64,000 nt of DNA from Opimibacter sp041746735. Its GTDB lineage: Bacteria > Bacteroidota > Bacteroidia > Chitinophagales > Saprospiraceae. The notes below the pieces were generated by a model that saw only the letters and a list, made by a program, of their open reading frames with translations, ran no database searches and was not told where the DNA came from. Location: positions 32,945 to 96,944 of the forward strand of contig JBGTGP010000010.1 of assembly GCA_041746735.1 (NCBI GenBank). The letters run 5' to 3'. This document shows positions 24,713 to 32,905 of this stretch, piece by piece (position 1 is the first letter of the stretch; each line of letters opens with the position of its first letter). Made by a program: the position numbers and the translations under genes.

Positions 24713-26089
24713 TTAAAGCTGGAGATCGAGATCGAGCGCCTTCACCGCGATCAGGTTGCCGAGGCGTAGTCCCTCACTACAATCCATTCGGATGTGGACA
24801 CCCAACGGAATACGGCTGTAGGCATTTTCATCCGCCATTTGTTTCCAGGACGTGAATGTCCGGGGAAAGCCGTTGAATTCCGTTCTGCCGAAATGGCAAT
24901 GATCGGTAAACGTATATTGTGCGCCAAAAAAGTGTTCAAAGATCCGCCAGCTTACACCGGCAAAGGTGCTGTGTCCTGAAGGATAGCCGGGGAAGTCAGG
25001 GGTAAGACCCGGCACACCAATGGCCTCGCCCAGGATGGGTTGGAAATTGGGATCGATATACTGACGTATGTAGTGGATCGGCCGTTCTGTGTTGTAGGTG
25101 TATTTTGACTTCCAAGCCCCTACGGCAGCATCATTGATGGCAATACCCAGTCGGCAATAGAGGTGGAGGGTTTCTTGCAGGTTGAGCCGCTCAAGTTTTA
25201 TAATTTGATTGGCGATGGCGAAAATCCTGGCAGGTGGGCTGAAAGTGAGTTCGGTGATATCGTCACTCCAAAACTCGGCCACCCAACGGTTGGTTTCCGT
25301 CATTTGGCTCGTCATCTGGGCGACTTCGAAATTGTCCTGATAATAATGGCTGGAAGGATCTGTACTGTATTCGTAAGCAGGAGGAAGGGCCGTGAGGTCG
25401 GACGGGTTGGCTGCAAAAGCCCGGACACTCCCCCAGTAAGGAAACATGGCGGTGCCAAATCCAGGTGAAGTAGGAGACCATAAGCCTTGACCTGCTGGTG
25501 GGAAATAATCAGTAGGGCGGGCAACACGGGAATGAGTAGCTCCTTCACGGTCCGTTTCTGCGTATTCAATGATGGCATTGGCCACATGATGCCCCCATTC
25601 GATCGAGGTATTGACAATGCCCTGAGGAACATCACGGCTCAGATGATCCAGTTGTTGGGCTTCAAGTCTTTCGATATCGTGATGGTCACCGGGAGTGGCA
25701 TTGAAAAGGAAAAATTTAAATGTTCTGGCGTAATAGGCATTCAGCGCGATGCCCCAATGGATCTGCGAGGGTTGATACTTCAACTGAATCTGCGGAAAAC
25801 CCTGAATAGCGGAATGGAGAGATGCAAACCCTTCCATTCCCGGAATCGAGGTTTCATACCCTCCCATGTGGATATAGGCGAGCGCGCGACAGGTAGGGGC
25901 GGGCCGGAAACCAGGGAGATCCTTTTCGATGCTGAGGTAGAGTTCAGACCATTGCCAGGTGATATCATTGGACTGAAGTCGGGCAATTGGTGCAGTCGGG
26001 AGGAGTTCGATCGGGTCTTCGGGTTGAAGACAGGAGACAAAACCCAATAAAAGGAGGGCAAAGGGCCATTGTCTGAGGTGAAACTTCAT
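24713..26089 (-). CDS. Vanadium-dependent haloperoxidase-like PAP2 lipoprotein
   Basis: A 458-aa exported lipoprotein (FALLLLGFVSC lipobox) of the PAP2/vanadium haloperoxidase superfamily. The three vanadate/phosphate-binding segments are present in order: KYTYNTERPIHYIRQ (Lys, Arg), FPGYPSGHSTFAG (Ser-Gly-His) and ENAYSRIPLGVHI (Arg, His). The family covers halide-oxidising enzymes and acid phosphatases; the length and the ERPxxYIRQ form match the bacterial haloperoxidase-like branch, but halide use is not proven. ATG 26089 is chosen because it gives the lipoprotein signal. The gene has its own terminator and a long AT-rich upstream region. Confidence 0.83.
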   Translation of the reverse strand: MKFHLRQWPFALLLLGFVSCLQPEDPIELLPTAPIARLQSNDITWQWSELYLSIEKDLPGFRPAPTCRALAYIHMGGYETSIPGMEGFASLHSAIQGFPQIQLKYQPSQIHWGIALNAYYARTFKFFLFNATPGDHHDIERLEAQQLDHLSRDVPQGIVNTSIEWGHHVANAIIEYAETDREGATHSRVARPTDYFPPAGQGLWSPTSPGFGTAMFPYWGSVRAFAANPSDLTALPPAYEYSTDPSSHYYQDNFEVAQMTSQMTETNRWVAEFWSDDITELTFSPPARIFAIANQIIKLERLNLQETLHLYCRLGIAINDAAVGAWKSKYTYNTERPIHYIRQYIDPNFQPILGEAIGVPGLTPDFPGYPSGHSTFAGVSWRIFEHFFGAQYTFTDHCHFGRTEFNGFPRTFTSWKQMADENAYSRIPLGVHIRMDCSEGLRLGNLIAVKALDLDLQL

Positions 26090-26557
26090 GGGAGTCGCAG
26101 ATTTGAAAGAAAGCACAAAGTTAACTTTTTGAGATACGATGACCAACCCGTAAAACATAATTATTTTTTTGTAATATGATAGAAATTAGTAATCTATAAT
26201 TTGCTATAAATGTGGTAAATATAATAAAAATAATAAAACATCTTGCATGCCTTTCAATTTTTTATACGGGGAAGAAGCAATTAAGGTGGGTGGAGTCTGT
26301 ATAGGTAACAGGGTGGAAAAAAGGCAGTTAAGGACAATTGGTTGTAACCAGCGTAAAATGTAAATTTGAAATATACGTTAGGTTGATAGTATTTTATAAT
26401 ATGTAAATTGCACATAAACAATTAATTGTTTAAATTTTAACGCTATTTCCCTCCTTTCATTTCCCTCCTTTCAGGATTATTTCAAGTCCATCCCTCCTTC
26501 CCATCCTCTACCCCATCCATCATACCTCTCGCACTACACCCCTCCCCTTTGACAGAC
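26090..26557. other. AT-rich intergenic region between divergent genes
   Basis: About 470 bp separating the haloperoxidase-like gene and paaC. From about 26150 to 26450 it is very AT-rich with A/T runs and no coding frame. A short direct repeat TTTCCCTCCTTTCA occurs twice in tandem near 26448-26475, followed by C/T-rich DNA to 26550. It probably holds regulatory sequence for both divergent genes; no factor-specific site was recognised apart from the palindrome that follows. Confidence 0.5.
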
Positions 26558-26579
26558 TTAGGGTATTTTTGTACCCTAA
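26558..26579 (+). promoter_or_regulatory. Palindrome TTAGGGTA-N6-TACCCTAA overlapping a -7 box
   Basis: Perfect 8-bp inverted repeat with a 6-nt centre TTTTTG. The left arm's last TA and the centre together form a perfect TAnnTTTG (26564-26571), 23 nt before the paaC ATG. An operator that covers the promoter in this way would suit a repressor of the phenylacetate genes. Confidence 0.6.
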
Positions 26580-26594
26580 CACATCAGACCTGCC

Positions 26595-27344
26595 ATGACT
26601 GCCAAAATCAAATTTCTCCTCCATCTCGCCGACAATCCCCTCATCCTCGGCCAACGCCTGGGCGAATGGTGTGGGCATGGCCCGGTACTCGAACAGGATA
26701 TTGCCCTCACCAATATCGCGCTGGACTTCATCGGTCAGTCCAGACTCCTGTATCAGTATATCGCTTCATTACCAGGTCAGCAAACCGATGAAGACACCCT
26801 GGCCATGCTACGGTATGAACATGAGTATCTTAATTTTCTACTGGTCGAACAACCCAATGCTGATTTCGGACATACCATCATACGGCAATACCTGTATGAT
26901 ACTTTTAATCTCGGCCAGTACGAGCATCTCTCCAGCCATCCGGACGATCAGCTCCGTGCCATTGCCATTAAGACGTTAAAAGAAATCAAGTATCACTATC
27001 GCTATAGCAGCGAATGGGTGATCCGGCTTGGGGATGGTACCGAGGAAAGTCATGCTCGAGTCCAGCGTGCTCTGGATGAGCTTTGGAGGTACACCGGCGA
27101 ATTTTTTACCATGGCAGCATATGAAGCTGAACTCCTGCAAGAAGGATATGCATCTGATGTATTGCAATTTGCACCCCTGTGGAACGAACGTGTCCATGCT
27201 GTGATGAACACTGCAGGTCTGGTGATCCCACAGGATCAGCACATGGTGTCAGGAGGTAAAGAGGGAAAGCATACCGAGCATATGGGCTATATCCTGACAG
27301 AGTTGCAGTATATGCAGCGAACGTATCCTCAGATGAACTGGTAA
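26595..27344 (+). CDS. paaC: Phenylacetyl-CoA epoxidase subunit PaaC
   Basis: Structural subunit of the multicomponent 1,2-phenylacetyl-CoA epoxidase, a ferritin-like helical protein that lacks the di-iron site and pairs with PaaA. At 249 aa it has the expected length. Family landmarks are LGDNPL-like LADNPLILGQRLGEWCGHGP, EQDIALTNIALDFIGQSR, EDTLAMLRYEHEYLN, KEIKYHYRYSSEWVIRLGDG and EESHARVQRALDELW. It is followed 19 nt later by paaD. The catalytic subunit PaaA and PaaB, usually just upstream, are absent here; an AT-rich spacer and a promoter precede paaC instead. Confidence 0.9.
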   Translation: MTAKIKFLLHLADNPLILGQRLGEWCGHGPVLEQDIALTNIALDFIGQSRLLYQYIASLPGQQTDEDTLAMLRYEHEYLNFLLVEQPNADFGHTIIRQYLYDTFNLGQYEHLSSHPDDQLRAIAIKTLKEIKYHYRYSSEWVIRLGDGTEESHARVQRALDELWRYTGEFFTMAAYEAELLQEGYASDVLQFAPLWNERVHAVMNTAGLVIPQDQHMVSGGKEGKHTEHMGYILTELQYMQRTYPQMNW

Positions 27345-27363
27345 CATTTTTATCAAACCCCCA

Positions 27364-27864
27364 TTGTCATTGGCGAATCAGGATACACATATCATCCGAA
27401 AACAAATCGCAGCTCTCCTGCACGAGGTCGATGATCCGGAACTACCGGGACTGTCGATCGTGGACCTCGGGATGGTCATTGATATCCGGCCTGAAAATGC
27501 GCATTGGAGCATTGACCTGGCTCCGACGTATTCAGGATGCCCGGCGATCGATGTCATTCCGTTTCTCGTGCGCGAACGCCTTGACGCTGCCGGCTTTCAC
27601 CAACCAACGATCAGTATGATCCTTTCCCCGCCCTGGTCTACCGACTGGATTAGCGAGACAGGAAAACAAAAACTCCAGGACTATGGCATCGCCCCCCCCA
27701 ATGGCAAGGCATCAGATCAAACCTATGAAGGCAAGCCCCGGTCATGCCCGCAATGTGGTTCTGCTCATGTCGAATTGATCAGCCAGTATGGCTCAACACC
27801 CTGTAAAGCATCGTACAAATGCATGGATTGTCTGGAGCCGTTTGAGTATTTCAAGTGCTATTGA
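27364..27864 (+). CDS. paaD: Phenylacetate epoxidase assembly protein PaaD
   Basis: A 166-aa protein of the PaaD/PaaJ branch of the DUF59/MIP18 family, thought to help mature the iron site of the epoxidase. The N-terminal DUF59 domain has LHEVDDPELPGLSIVDLGMV and DLAPTYSGCPAIDVI. The C-terminus has a zinc-ribbon-like pair CPQCGSAHVELISQYGSTPC and CMDCLEPFEYFKCY. It begins with a TTG codon; no in-frame ATG fits. It probably forms one transcript with paaC. Confidence 0.88.
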   Translation: MSLANQDTHIIRKQIAALLHEVDDPELPGLSIVDLGMVIDIRPENAHWSIDLAPTYSGCPAIDVIPFLVRERLDAAGFHQPTISMILSPPWSTDWISETGKQKLQDYGIAPPNGKASDQTYEGKPRSCPQCGSAHVELISQYGSTPCKASYKCMDCLEPFEYFKCY

Positions 27865-27919
27865 TAGTTGATACTCTTCGCGCTTACATGATCCCTTCTG
27901 ATCACCGGTATTTCCTGTT

Positions 27920-27927
27920 TACCTTTG
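27920..27927 (+). promoter_or_regulatory. -7 promoter element of the methyltransferase gene (TACCTTTG)
   Basis: Perfect TAnnTTTG ending 7 nt before the ATG of the methyltransferase. It suggests separate, near-leaderless transcription of this gene inside the phenylacetate cluster. Confidence 0.55.
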
Positions 27928-27934
27928 GACCACC

Positions 27935-29113
27935 ATGCACACCATCCGTCTCCAAAAAGGCCGCGAAGATTCCATCCGCAGAAAACATCCCTGGATTTTT
28001 TCCAGAGCCATCCAATCCGGTCATGAAAACCTGCAGGATGGAGATTCCGTCCTGGTGGAAGATTTTAAAGGTCAGGTGCTAGGAACCGGCCATTATCAGA
28101 ATAGCAGTCTGGCTGTGAGAATCATCGCGTTTGAAAAAATAGTTCCTGATTTTTCTTTTTGGAAAACACGCCTTGAGGCCGCCCTGCAATACAGACTTTC
28201 CCTCGGATTGTATATGCCCGGGCAAACCGATGCCTTCCGGCTGGTTCATGGAGAAGGAGATCAATTGCCCGGACTGATTGTGGATATATATGGCCCAGTA
28301 GCCGTGGTGCAGGCACACTCGATCGGTATGTATAAAGCGCTTCCGGAGATAGCCCGCGTGCTGACCACACTACCCGTCATTTCCATCCAGGCGGTCTATA
28401 GCAAAAGCAAAGATGCGCTGCCTTCCAATTATGCTCACCGTATTACGGATCATTGGATGCATGGCAACCCTCCGGAAGAGTTGGTGATCCATGAAGGTGG
28501 TATCCGGTTTGTTGTCGATCCGGAGACAGGACAGAAAACAGGTTTTTTTCTGGACCAGCGGGATAATCGAGCGCTTGTGAAACGGTATGCCCATGGAAAA
28601 GACGTACTCAATGGTTTTTCCTATACCGGAGGCTTCTCCCTTTACGCTTTGCAGGGGGGAGCAAACCACGTGATTTCGGTTGACACATCCGCCGGCGCTC
28701 TCGCCGGTGCGGAGAGAAATGTGGACTTGAATAAATTTGGTGGTGGTCATCAGGTCGTCAAGGAAAATGTAATGACCTTTCTGACGACCCGGCAGGACCT
28801 CTTTGATGTGGTCATTGTAGATCCGCCAGCTTTTGCGAAAAGTCTGAGTAAACGCCACAATGCGATTCAGGCCTACAAACGACTCAATGTGCTGGCCATG
28901 GCCCGGGTGAAACCCGGTGGACTCTTGTTTACTTTCTCCTGCTCCCAGGTCGTAGACAGACCTCTTTTTCACCATACCATTGTGGCGGCAGCCATAGAGG
29001 CCGGACGTATGGCACGGGTCGTGCATGATCTGGGTCAGGGTGCTGATCATCCCGTTTCCGTCTTTCATCCCGAAGGCCAGTATCTGAAAGGATTGGTGCT
29101 ATGTCTGGAATAG
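27935..29113 (+). CDS. Class I SAM-dependent rRNA methyltransferase (RlmI-like)
   Basis: A 392-aa 23S rRNA cytosine-C5 methyltransferase of the RlmI/YccW type. The N-terminal PUA domain (residues about 1-75: LQKGREDSIRRKHPWIFSRAI) is followed by a central EEHEP-type domain and a Rossmann methyltransferase domain. The latter has KTGFFLDQRDNR, VLNGFSYTGGFSLYAL (SAM loop), IVDPPAFAKS and TFSCSQ with the catalytic Cys. It sits between paaD and paaG but has its own promoter-like box and no evident link to phenylacetate breakdown. Confidence 0.9.
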   Translation: MHTIRLQKGREDSIRRKHPWIFSRAIQSGHENLQDGDSVLVEDFKGQVLGTGHYQNSSLAVRIIAFEKIVPDFSFWKTRLEAALQYRLSLGLYMPGQTDAFRLVHGEGDQLPGLIVDIYGPVAVVQAHSIGMYKALPEIARVLTTLPVISIQAVYSKSKDALPSNYAHRITDHWMHGNPPEELVIHEGGIRFVVDPETGQKTGFFLDQRDNRALVKRYAHGKDVLNGFSYTGGFSLYALQGGANHVISVDTSAGALAGAERNVDLNKFGGGHQVVKENVMTFLTTRQDLFDVVIVDPPAFAKSLSKRHNAIQAYKRLNVLAMARVKPGGLLFTFSCSQVVDRPLFHHTIVAAAIEAGRMARVVHDLGQGADHPVSVFHPEGQYLKGLVLCLE

Positions 29114-29176
29114 TCCCGGCCTCATTTGATTTTATTTAAAATATCTTTCCTTTGACATCTAATTGAGGATTAACCA

Positions 29177-29965
29177 ATGAGCCTTATTTCAACCGATACT
29201 CTGGTCCGTACACGTGAAGGTGATGTAACCACCATCACACTCCATCGCCCTGACCGGTACAATAGTTTCAACCGGGAGATGGCACTGGCCTTGCAAAGGA
29301 TGATCGACCTGGTCGCTGCAGACGGCACCCGATGCCTGGTAATCACAGGTGCCGGCAAAGCCTTTTCAGCTGGCCAGGATCTCAACGAAGTGACTGACCC
29401 AAACGGCCCCGAAATACACCGTATTGTCGCGGAGCATTTCAATCCGATCATCTTACGCCTGCGTGATCTGGCACTTCCCGTAGTCGCAGCAGTCAATGGA
29501 CCCGCAGCAGGTGCTGGTGCCAATATCGCTCTCGCGTGTGATATTGTCATCGCCCGGGAATCCGCCTATTTCCTGCAGGCTTTCAGTCATATCGGACTCA
29601 TCCCCGACAGCGGCGGTACGTTCCATCTCCCGCGCCTGATCGGCTGGCAAAAGGCAGGAGCTCTGATGATGTTAGGTGAAAAAGTCCCGTCCAGAGAAGC
29701 CGAAGCGATGGGCATGATTTATAAATGCATTCCGGATGCGGATTGGGATACCGCTGTTCCAGCACTGGCCGCCAGACTGGCAACGATGCCAACGCGAGGT
29801 CTTGCTCTCACCAAACAAGCCCTCAATGCCTCGCTGAGTAATACACTGGATGAACAATTGGGGGTGGAAGAAAAGATTCAAACCGCTGCGGGCAGGAGCC
29901 AAGACTATAAGGAAGGTGTACAGGCGTTTTTGGAAAAACGTAAACCACAGTTTACCGGCAAATGA
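29177..29965 (+). CDS. paaG: PaaG-type enoyl-CoA hydratase/isomerase
   Basis: Crotonase-superfamily protein, 262 aa. In the phenylacetate pathway PaaG converts the ring-1,2-epoxide of phenylacetyl-CoA to the oxepin form. Motifs: VTTITLHRPDRYNSFN, the oxyanion segment AGKAFSAGQDLNEV, NGPAAGAGANIALACD and SHIGLIPDSGGTFHLPRLIG with the Asp typical of PaaG rather than the Glu pair of hydratases. The stop codon region overlaps the start of paaH by 4 nt (ATGA), so the two are translationally coupled. Confidence 0.88.
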   Translation: MSLISTDTLVRTREGDVTTITLHRPDRYNSFNREMALALQRMIDLVAADGTRCLVITGAGKAFSAGQDLNEVTDPNGPEIHRIVAEHFNPIILRLRDLALPVVAAVNGPAAGAGANIALACDIVIARESAYFLQAFSHIGLIPDSGGTFHLPRLIGWQKAGALMMLGEKVPSREAEAMGMIYKCIPDADWDTAVPALAARLATMPTRGLALTKQALNASLSNTLDEQLGVEEKIQTAAGRSQDYKEGVQAFLEKRKPQFTGK

Positions 29966-31119
29966 AACGTGTAGCCGTCATAGGAGCAGGAGCTATGGGC
30001 AGCGGCATCGCCCAGGTGGCGGCTATGGCAGGTCATGAGGTGATCGTGTATGATGCATGGGCCGACGCCGTTGTGAAAGGACGTGATGGAATATTACGAT
30101 CCCTGAATAAACTGGCTGGTAAAGGCAAACTGACAGATCAGGAGGCCAAAGCCATTTTCGCAAGGATCTATTTTGTGGATCATCTTGAAAGTATAGAAGG
30201 TTGTGATCTGGTCATCGAAGCCATTATCGAGGATGAGACGATCAAGCGAGACCTCTATTCACGTATCGAACCCATACTCGCTCCCGACACCGTCATCGCG
30301 ACCAATACCTCATCCCTGTCTGTGACCAGTTTGGCAAATGGCCTGCAACATCAGGAGCGATGTATTGGCATCCATTTTTTTAATCCGCCTGTGATGATGA
30401 AGTTGGTAGAAATCATTCCAGCTCTTCAGACCGCGCCTCAGGTGACATCCACTACAATGGACATCATTTCATCCTGGGGCAAACACCCCGTACTCGCCAA
30501 AGACACCCCCGGATTTATTGTCAACCGAATCGCACGTCCCTTTTATAGTGAAGCACTCCGTATGGCCGAAGAGCAGATCGCTCCTATCGAAGTAATTGAT
30601 CTGGCCATGCGACAAAAAGGCGGATTTAAAATGGGGCCTTTTGAACTCATGGATTTTATAGGCCATGATGTCAATGAAGCGGTGACCCGTTCGGTGTGGG
30701 CGGCCTGTTTTTATGAGCCGAGATATAAACCCTCCCAGTTGCAGGTCAATCTGGTCAGAGCCGGTTGGCTTGGACGTAAGAGTGGTAGAGGTTTTTACAA
30801 GTATCCGGAAACGGAAGAATCCTCCCGGGTGATCGATGAGGATGTAAGTGTATACATTTGTAACCGTCTGGTGACCATGCTCGTGCATGAAGCGGCAGAT
30901 GCACTCTATTATGGTATAGCAACAAAGGAAGATATTGATATTGCCATGACCCTTGGGGTCAACTACCCGAAAGGGCTTCTGCAATGGGCAGATGAAATTG
31001 GAATCGCTGAATGTGTTCGCCGTATGGATGAGCTCTATTCCATCTACCATGAAGACCGTTACAGAGGAAGTGCATTGCTCAGGAGGATGGCGGACAATCA
31101 GGAAAATTTTTATCGATGA
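29962..31119 (+). CDS. paaH: 3-hydroxyacyl-CoA dehydrogenase (PaaH-type)
   Basis: NAD-dependent dehydrogenase, 385 aa, proposed to oxidise 3-hydroxyadipyl-CoA in the lower phenylacetate pathway. The Rossmann domain starts AVIGAGAMGSGIAQVAAMAG. Catalytic surroundings are NTSSLSVTSLA and GIHFFNPPVMMKLVEII. DTPGFIVNRIARPFYSEAL begins the first C-terminal helical domain, and a second shorter one follows (VNYPKGLLQWADEIG). It overlaps paaG by 4 nt and paaI by 4 nt, forming a tight paaGHI operon. Confidence 0.9.
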   Translation: MKRVAVIGAGAMGSGIAQVAAMAGHEVIVYDAWADAVVKGRDGILRSLNKLAGKGKLTDQEAKAIFARIYFVDHLESIEGCDLVIEAIIEDETIKRDLYSRIEPILAPDTVIATNTSSLSVTSLANGLQHQERCIGIHFFNPPVMMKLVEIIPALQTAPQVTSTTMDIISSWGKHPVLAKDTPGFIVNRIARPFYSEALRMAEEQIAPIEVIDLAMRQKGGFKMGPFELMDFIGHDVNEAVTRSVWAACFYEPRYKPSQLQVNLVRAGWLGRKSGRGFYKYPETEESSRVIDEDVSVYICNRLVTMLVHEAADALYYGIATKEDIDIAMTLGVNYPKGLLQWADEIGIAECVRRMDELYSIYHEDRYRGSALLRRMADNQENFYR

Positions 31120-31523
31120 AAAACAATCCGATCGTCGATTATATGTATGATCATGATCTATTCACACAGTGGCTGGGGATACGGCGTGTGGAAGATCATC
31201 CCGGGTATAGCAAACTTGAAATGACAGTACGACCCGAAATGGTCAATGGTTTTGGTATAGCACATGGGGCTATCACCTTTGCACTGGCTGATAGCGCACT
31301 GGCTTTTGCTTCCAATGCACATGGACGTCACGCTGTCTCCATCGAGGCCTCCATCAATCATCTCAAACCCGTGAAAGTAGGCGATTTGCTCACCGCGGAA
31401 GCTAAGGAAACTTCGCTTGGCCATACACTTGGAATCTATCATATCCGCGTCACCCGGGGTAATGATCTGGTAGCCCATTTTAAAGGTATGGTGTACAGGA
31501 AAGAGGTGAAGTGGGACGTTTGA
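31116..31523 (+). CDS. paaI: Hydroxyphenylacetyl-CoA thioesterase PaaI
   Basis: A 135-aa hot-dog-fold acyl-CoA thioesterase. It is thought to rescue dead-end ring-hydroxylated CoA esters and so recycle CoA. Diagnostic motifs are MVNGFGIAHGAITFALADSA, with the His and Asp region, and SIEASINHLKPVKVGDLL. The start codon overlaps the paaH stop by 4 nt. It is the last gene of the paaGHI operon; the following 400 bp contain only a gene remnant. Confidence 0.9.
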   Translation: MKNNPIVDYMYDHDLFTQWLGIRRVEDHPGYSKLEMTVRPEMVNGFGIAHGAITFALADSALAFASNAHGRHAVSIEASINHLKPVKVGDLLTAEAKETSLGHTLGIYHIRVTRGNDLVAHFKGMVYRKEVKWDV

Positions 31524-31547
31524 TCGCAAGAGGGAAATCCACCCTGA

Positions 31548-31748
31548 TGTATATTTGAAAAACACGAAGTTCTCCTTGGTGGCGTCAACTTCCGGGAGAG
31601 GACAAGATCACCGAGAAAATACATGGTCCGCACCGCCATGATTGAAAAAGGCTTTATTACCGAAACGGTAAGGAAATGGAGTGATGGCGGTGTACACTTT
31701 GGCTTCAATATTTCAAGAGTTTTCACCATCGCCCAGCCTCAACCATAG
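31548..31748 (+). pseudogene. Possible C-terminal remnant of a beta-barrel outer-membrane protein
   Basis: An open stretch of 66 codons with no start codon before residue 26, lying in the spacer between paaI and the next gene. The translated end, with GGVHFGFNISRVF, alternates polar and hydrophobic residues and ends in aromatic Phe, like the last strands of Bacteroidota outer-membrane barrels. No signal peptide or upstream portion exists in this or the other frames. A chance open frame is a serious alternative. Confidence 0.3.
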
Positions 31749-31939
31749 CAGTTATTTGACTGGAAATATGTAACTCCGGGGATGCATCAACTCAGTCAAT
31801 GAGGCTGATGGCTGCGAAAGACATCCACGTTTCAGTTCGGCGAGATTGGAAATATTTGTTGTATATTGAAACCAACTTGATTTGAAGATTGTAGTATAAA
31901 ATGAAGTTGAAATTTCCTGATACAAAAAATAACCACCGA

Positions 31940-32617
31940 ATGAAAAAGTGCTTCTCCTCTGGTATGACCGTTTTGCTGATGCTCACATCCATGTATGCGC
32001 AAGTGATGGAGGATACCAGAGTCATGAGTGCCGGATCTCAGCCGGCCCTGACGATTGTGCTGCCCGGAGCGGATACAAAATTTGCGGACTCCGAATGGAA
32101 AGACTTTATGAAGTCGTATGGCAAGATCACCAAAGTAAAAAAAGCCAAGGAATCTGTTGCGCAAGGTGTTCAAATCCTGGACATTGGAGGCGTCAACCGC
32201 CTGAATGTGTATCATCTGAGTGAATCCGCACCAGAAGGAAGCAAAATGGTGGTTTGGATTGATATGGGAGGAGGATTTATCAGTTCGTCGACCTTTCCAA
32301 AAGAGTATACAGCCGCGGTCAGATTTCTGCAGGATTTTGCACACAAAGTCAATGTGGATTTGATCGCTATCGAGGTGGATACACAGAAGAAAGCCCTCTC
32401 CAGGCTGGAAAGTAATCTCAGCAAATTACAGCGGGACAATGATAACCTCCACAAGATTATTGAAGACGCAAAGAAGCGAATAGCACAGGCTGAATTGGAT
32501 ATCGTGAAAAACCTGCAAGATCAGGATATTGCTCAGAAAGAAATTGAAAATCAAAGTGGAGTTTTGGATGCTGTTCAGAGAAAGCTGGAGGAAACGAAAG
32601 CCCGTAAGGCCAACTGA
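31940..32617 (+). CDS. Exported coiled-coil hypothetical protein
   Basis: A 225-aa protein with a signal peptide (KCFSSGMTVLLMLTSMYAQ). Residues about 30-145 form a compact alpha/beta part (ALTIVLPGADTKFADSEWKDF, WIDMGGGFISSSTFPKEY). The rest is a long coiled coil (KALSRLESNLSKLQRDNDNL through VLDAVQRKLEETKARK). The same overall design occurs in uncharacterised Bacteroidota secreted proteins; no function is recognised. ATG 31940 is chosen over 31901 because it starts directly at the signal peptide. Confidence 0.75.
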   Translation: MKKCFSSGMTVLLMLTSMYAQVMEDTRVMSAGSQPALTIVLPGADTKFADSEWKDFMKSYGKITKVKKAKESVAQGVQILDIGGVNRLNVYHLSESAPEGSKMVVWIDMGGGFISSSTFPKEYTAAVRFLQDFAHKVNVDLIAIEVDTQKKALSRLESNLSKLQRDNDNLHKIIEDAKKRIAQAELDIVKNLQDQDIAQKEIENQSGVLDAVQRKLEETKARKAN

Positions 32618-32905
32618 CCAGGTCCGTTACACCAGACGCTTTAACATTCCCATGCCTAGGTAAAAACCCTGAATTTTTATAATATTCCAGGATTTGTTTT
32701 GTTGTTCGCAAAACAAGTGCAATTTTTATAGGACGATCAGTCAGATGGCGAAATTTTATTCAAACCCATCCCTGGCTTTGACTGATCTCGTTGCCGTTGC
32801 CCACCCATTTAAGGAGCGAATGAGATACATTATGTCATGCCTTGTCATGAAAGGATTGGCTTGTATCTGTTTCTGATTTTGTCACTCGTATTAAAATTAT
32901 TTAGC

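Noticed and set aside
24713..26089. Halogenating biosynthetic gene cluster around the haloperoxidase-like gene
   Set aside because: Neighbours are a TPR protein and phenylacetate genes; no polyketide, peptide or terpene synthesis genes are present, and the gene has its own terminator.
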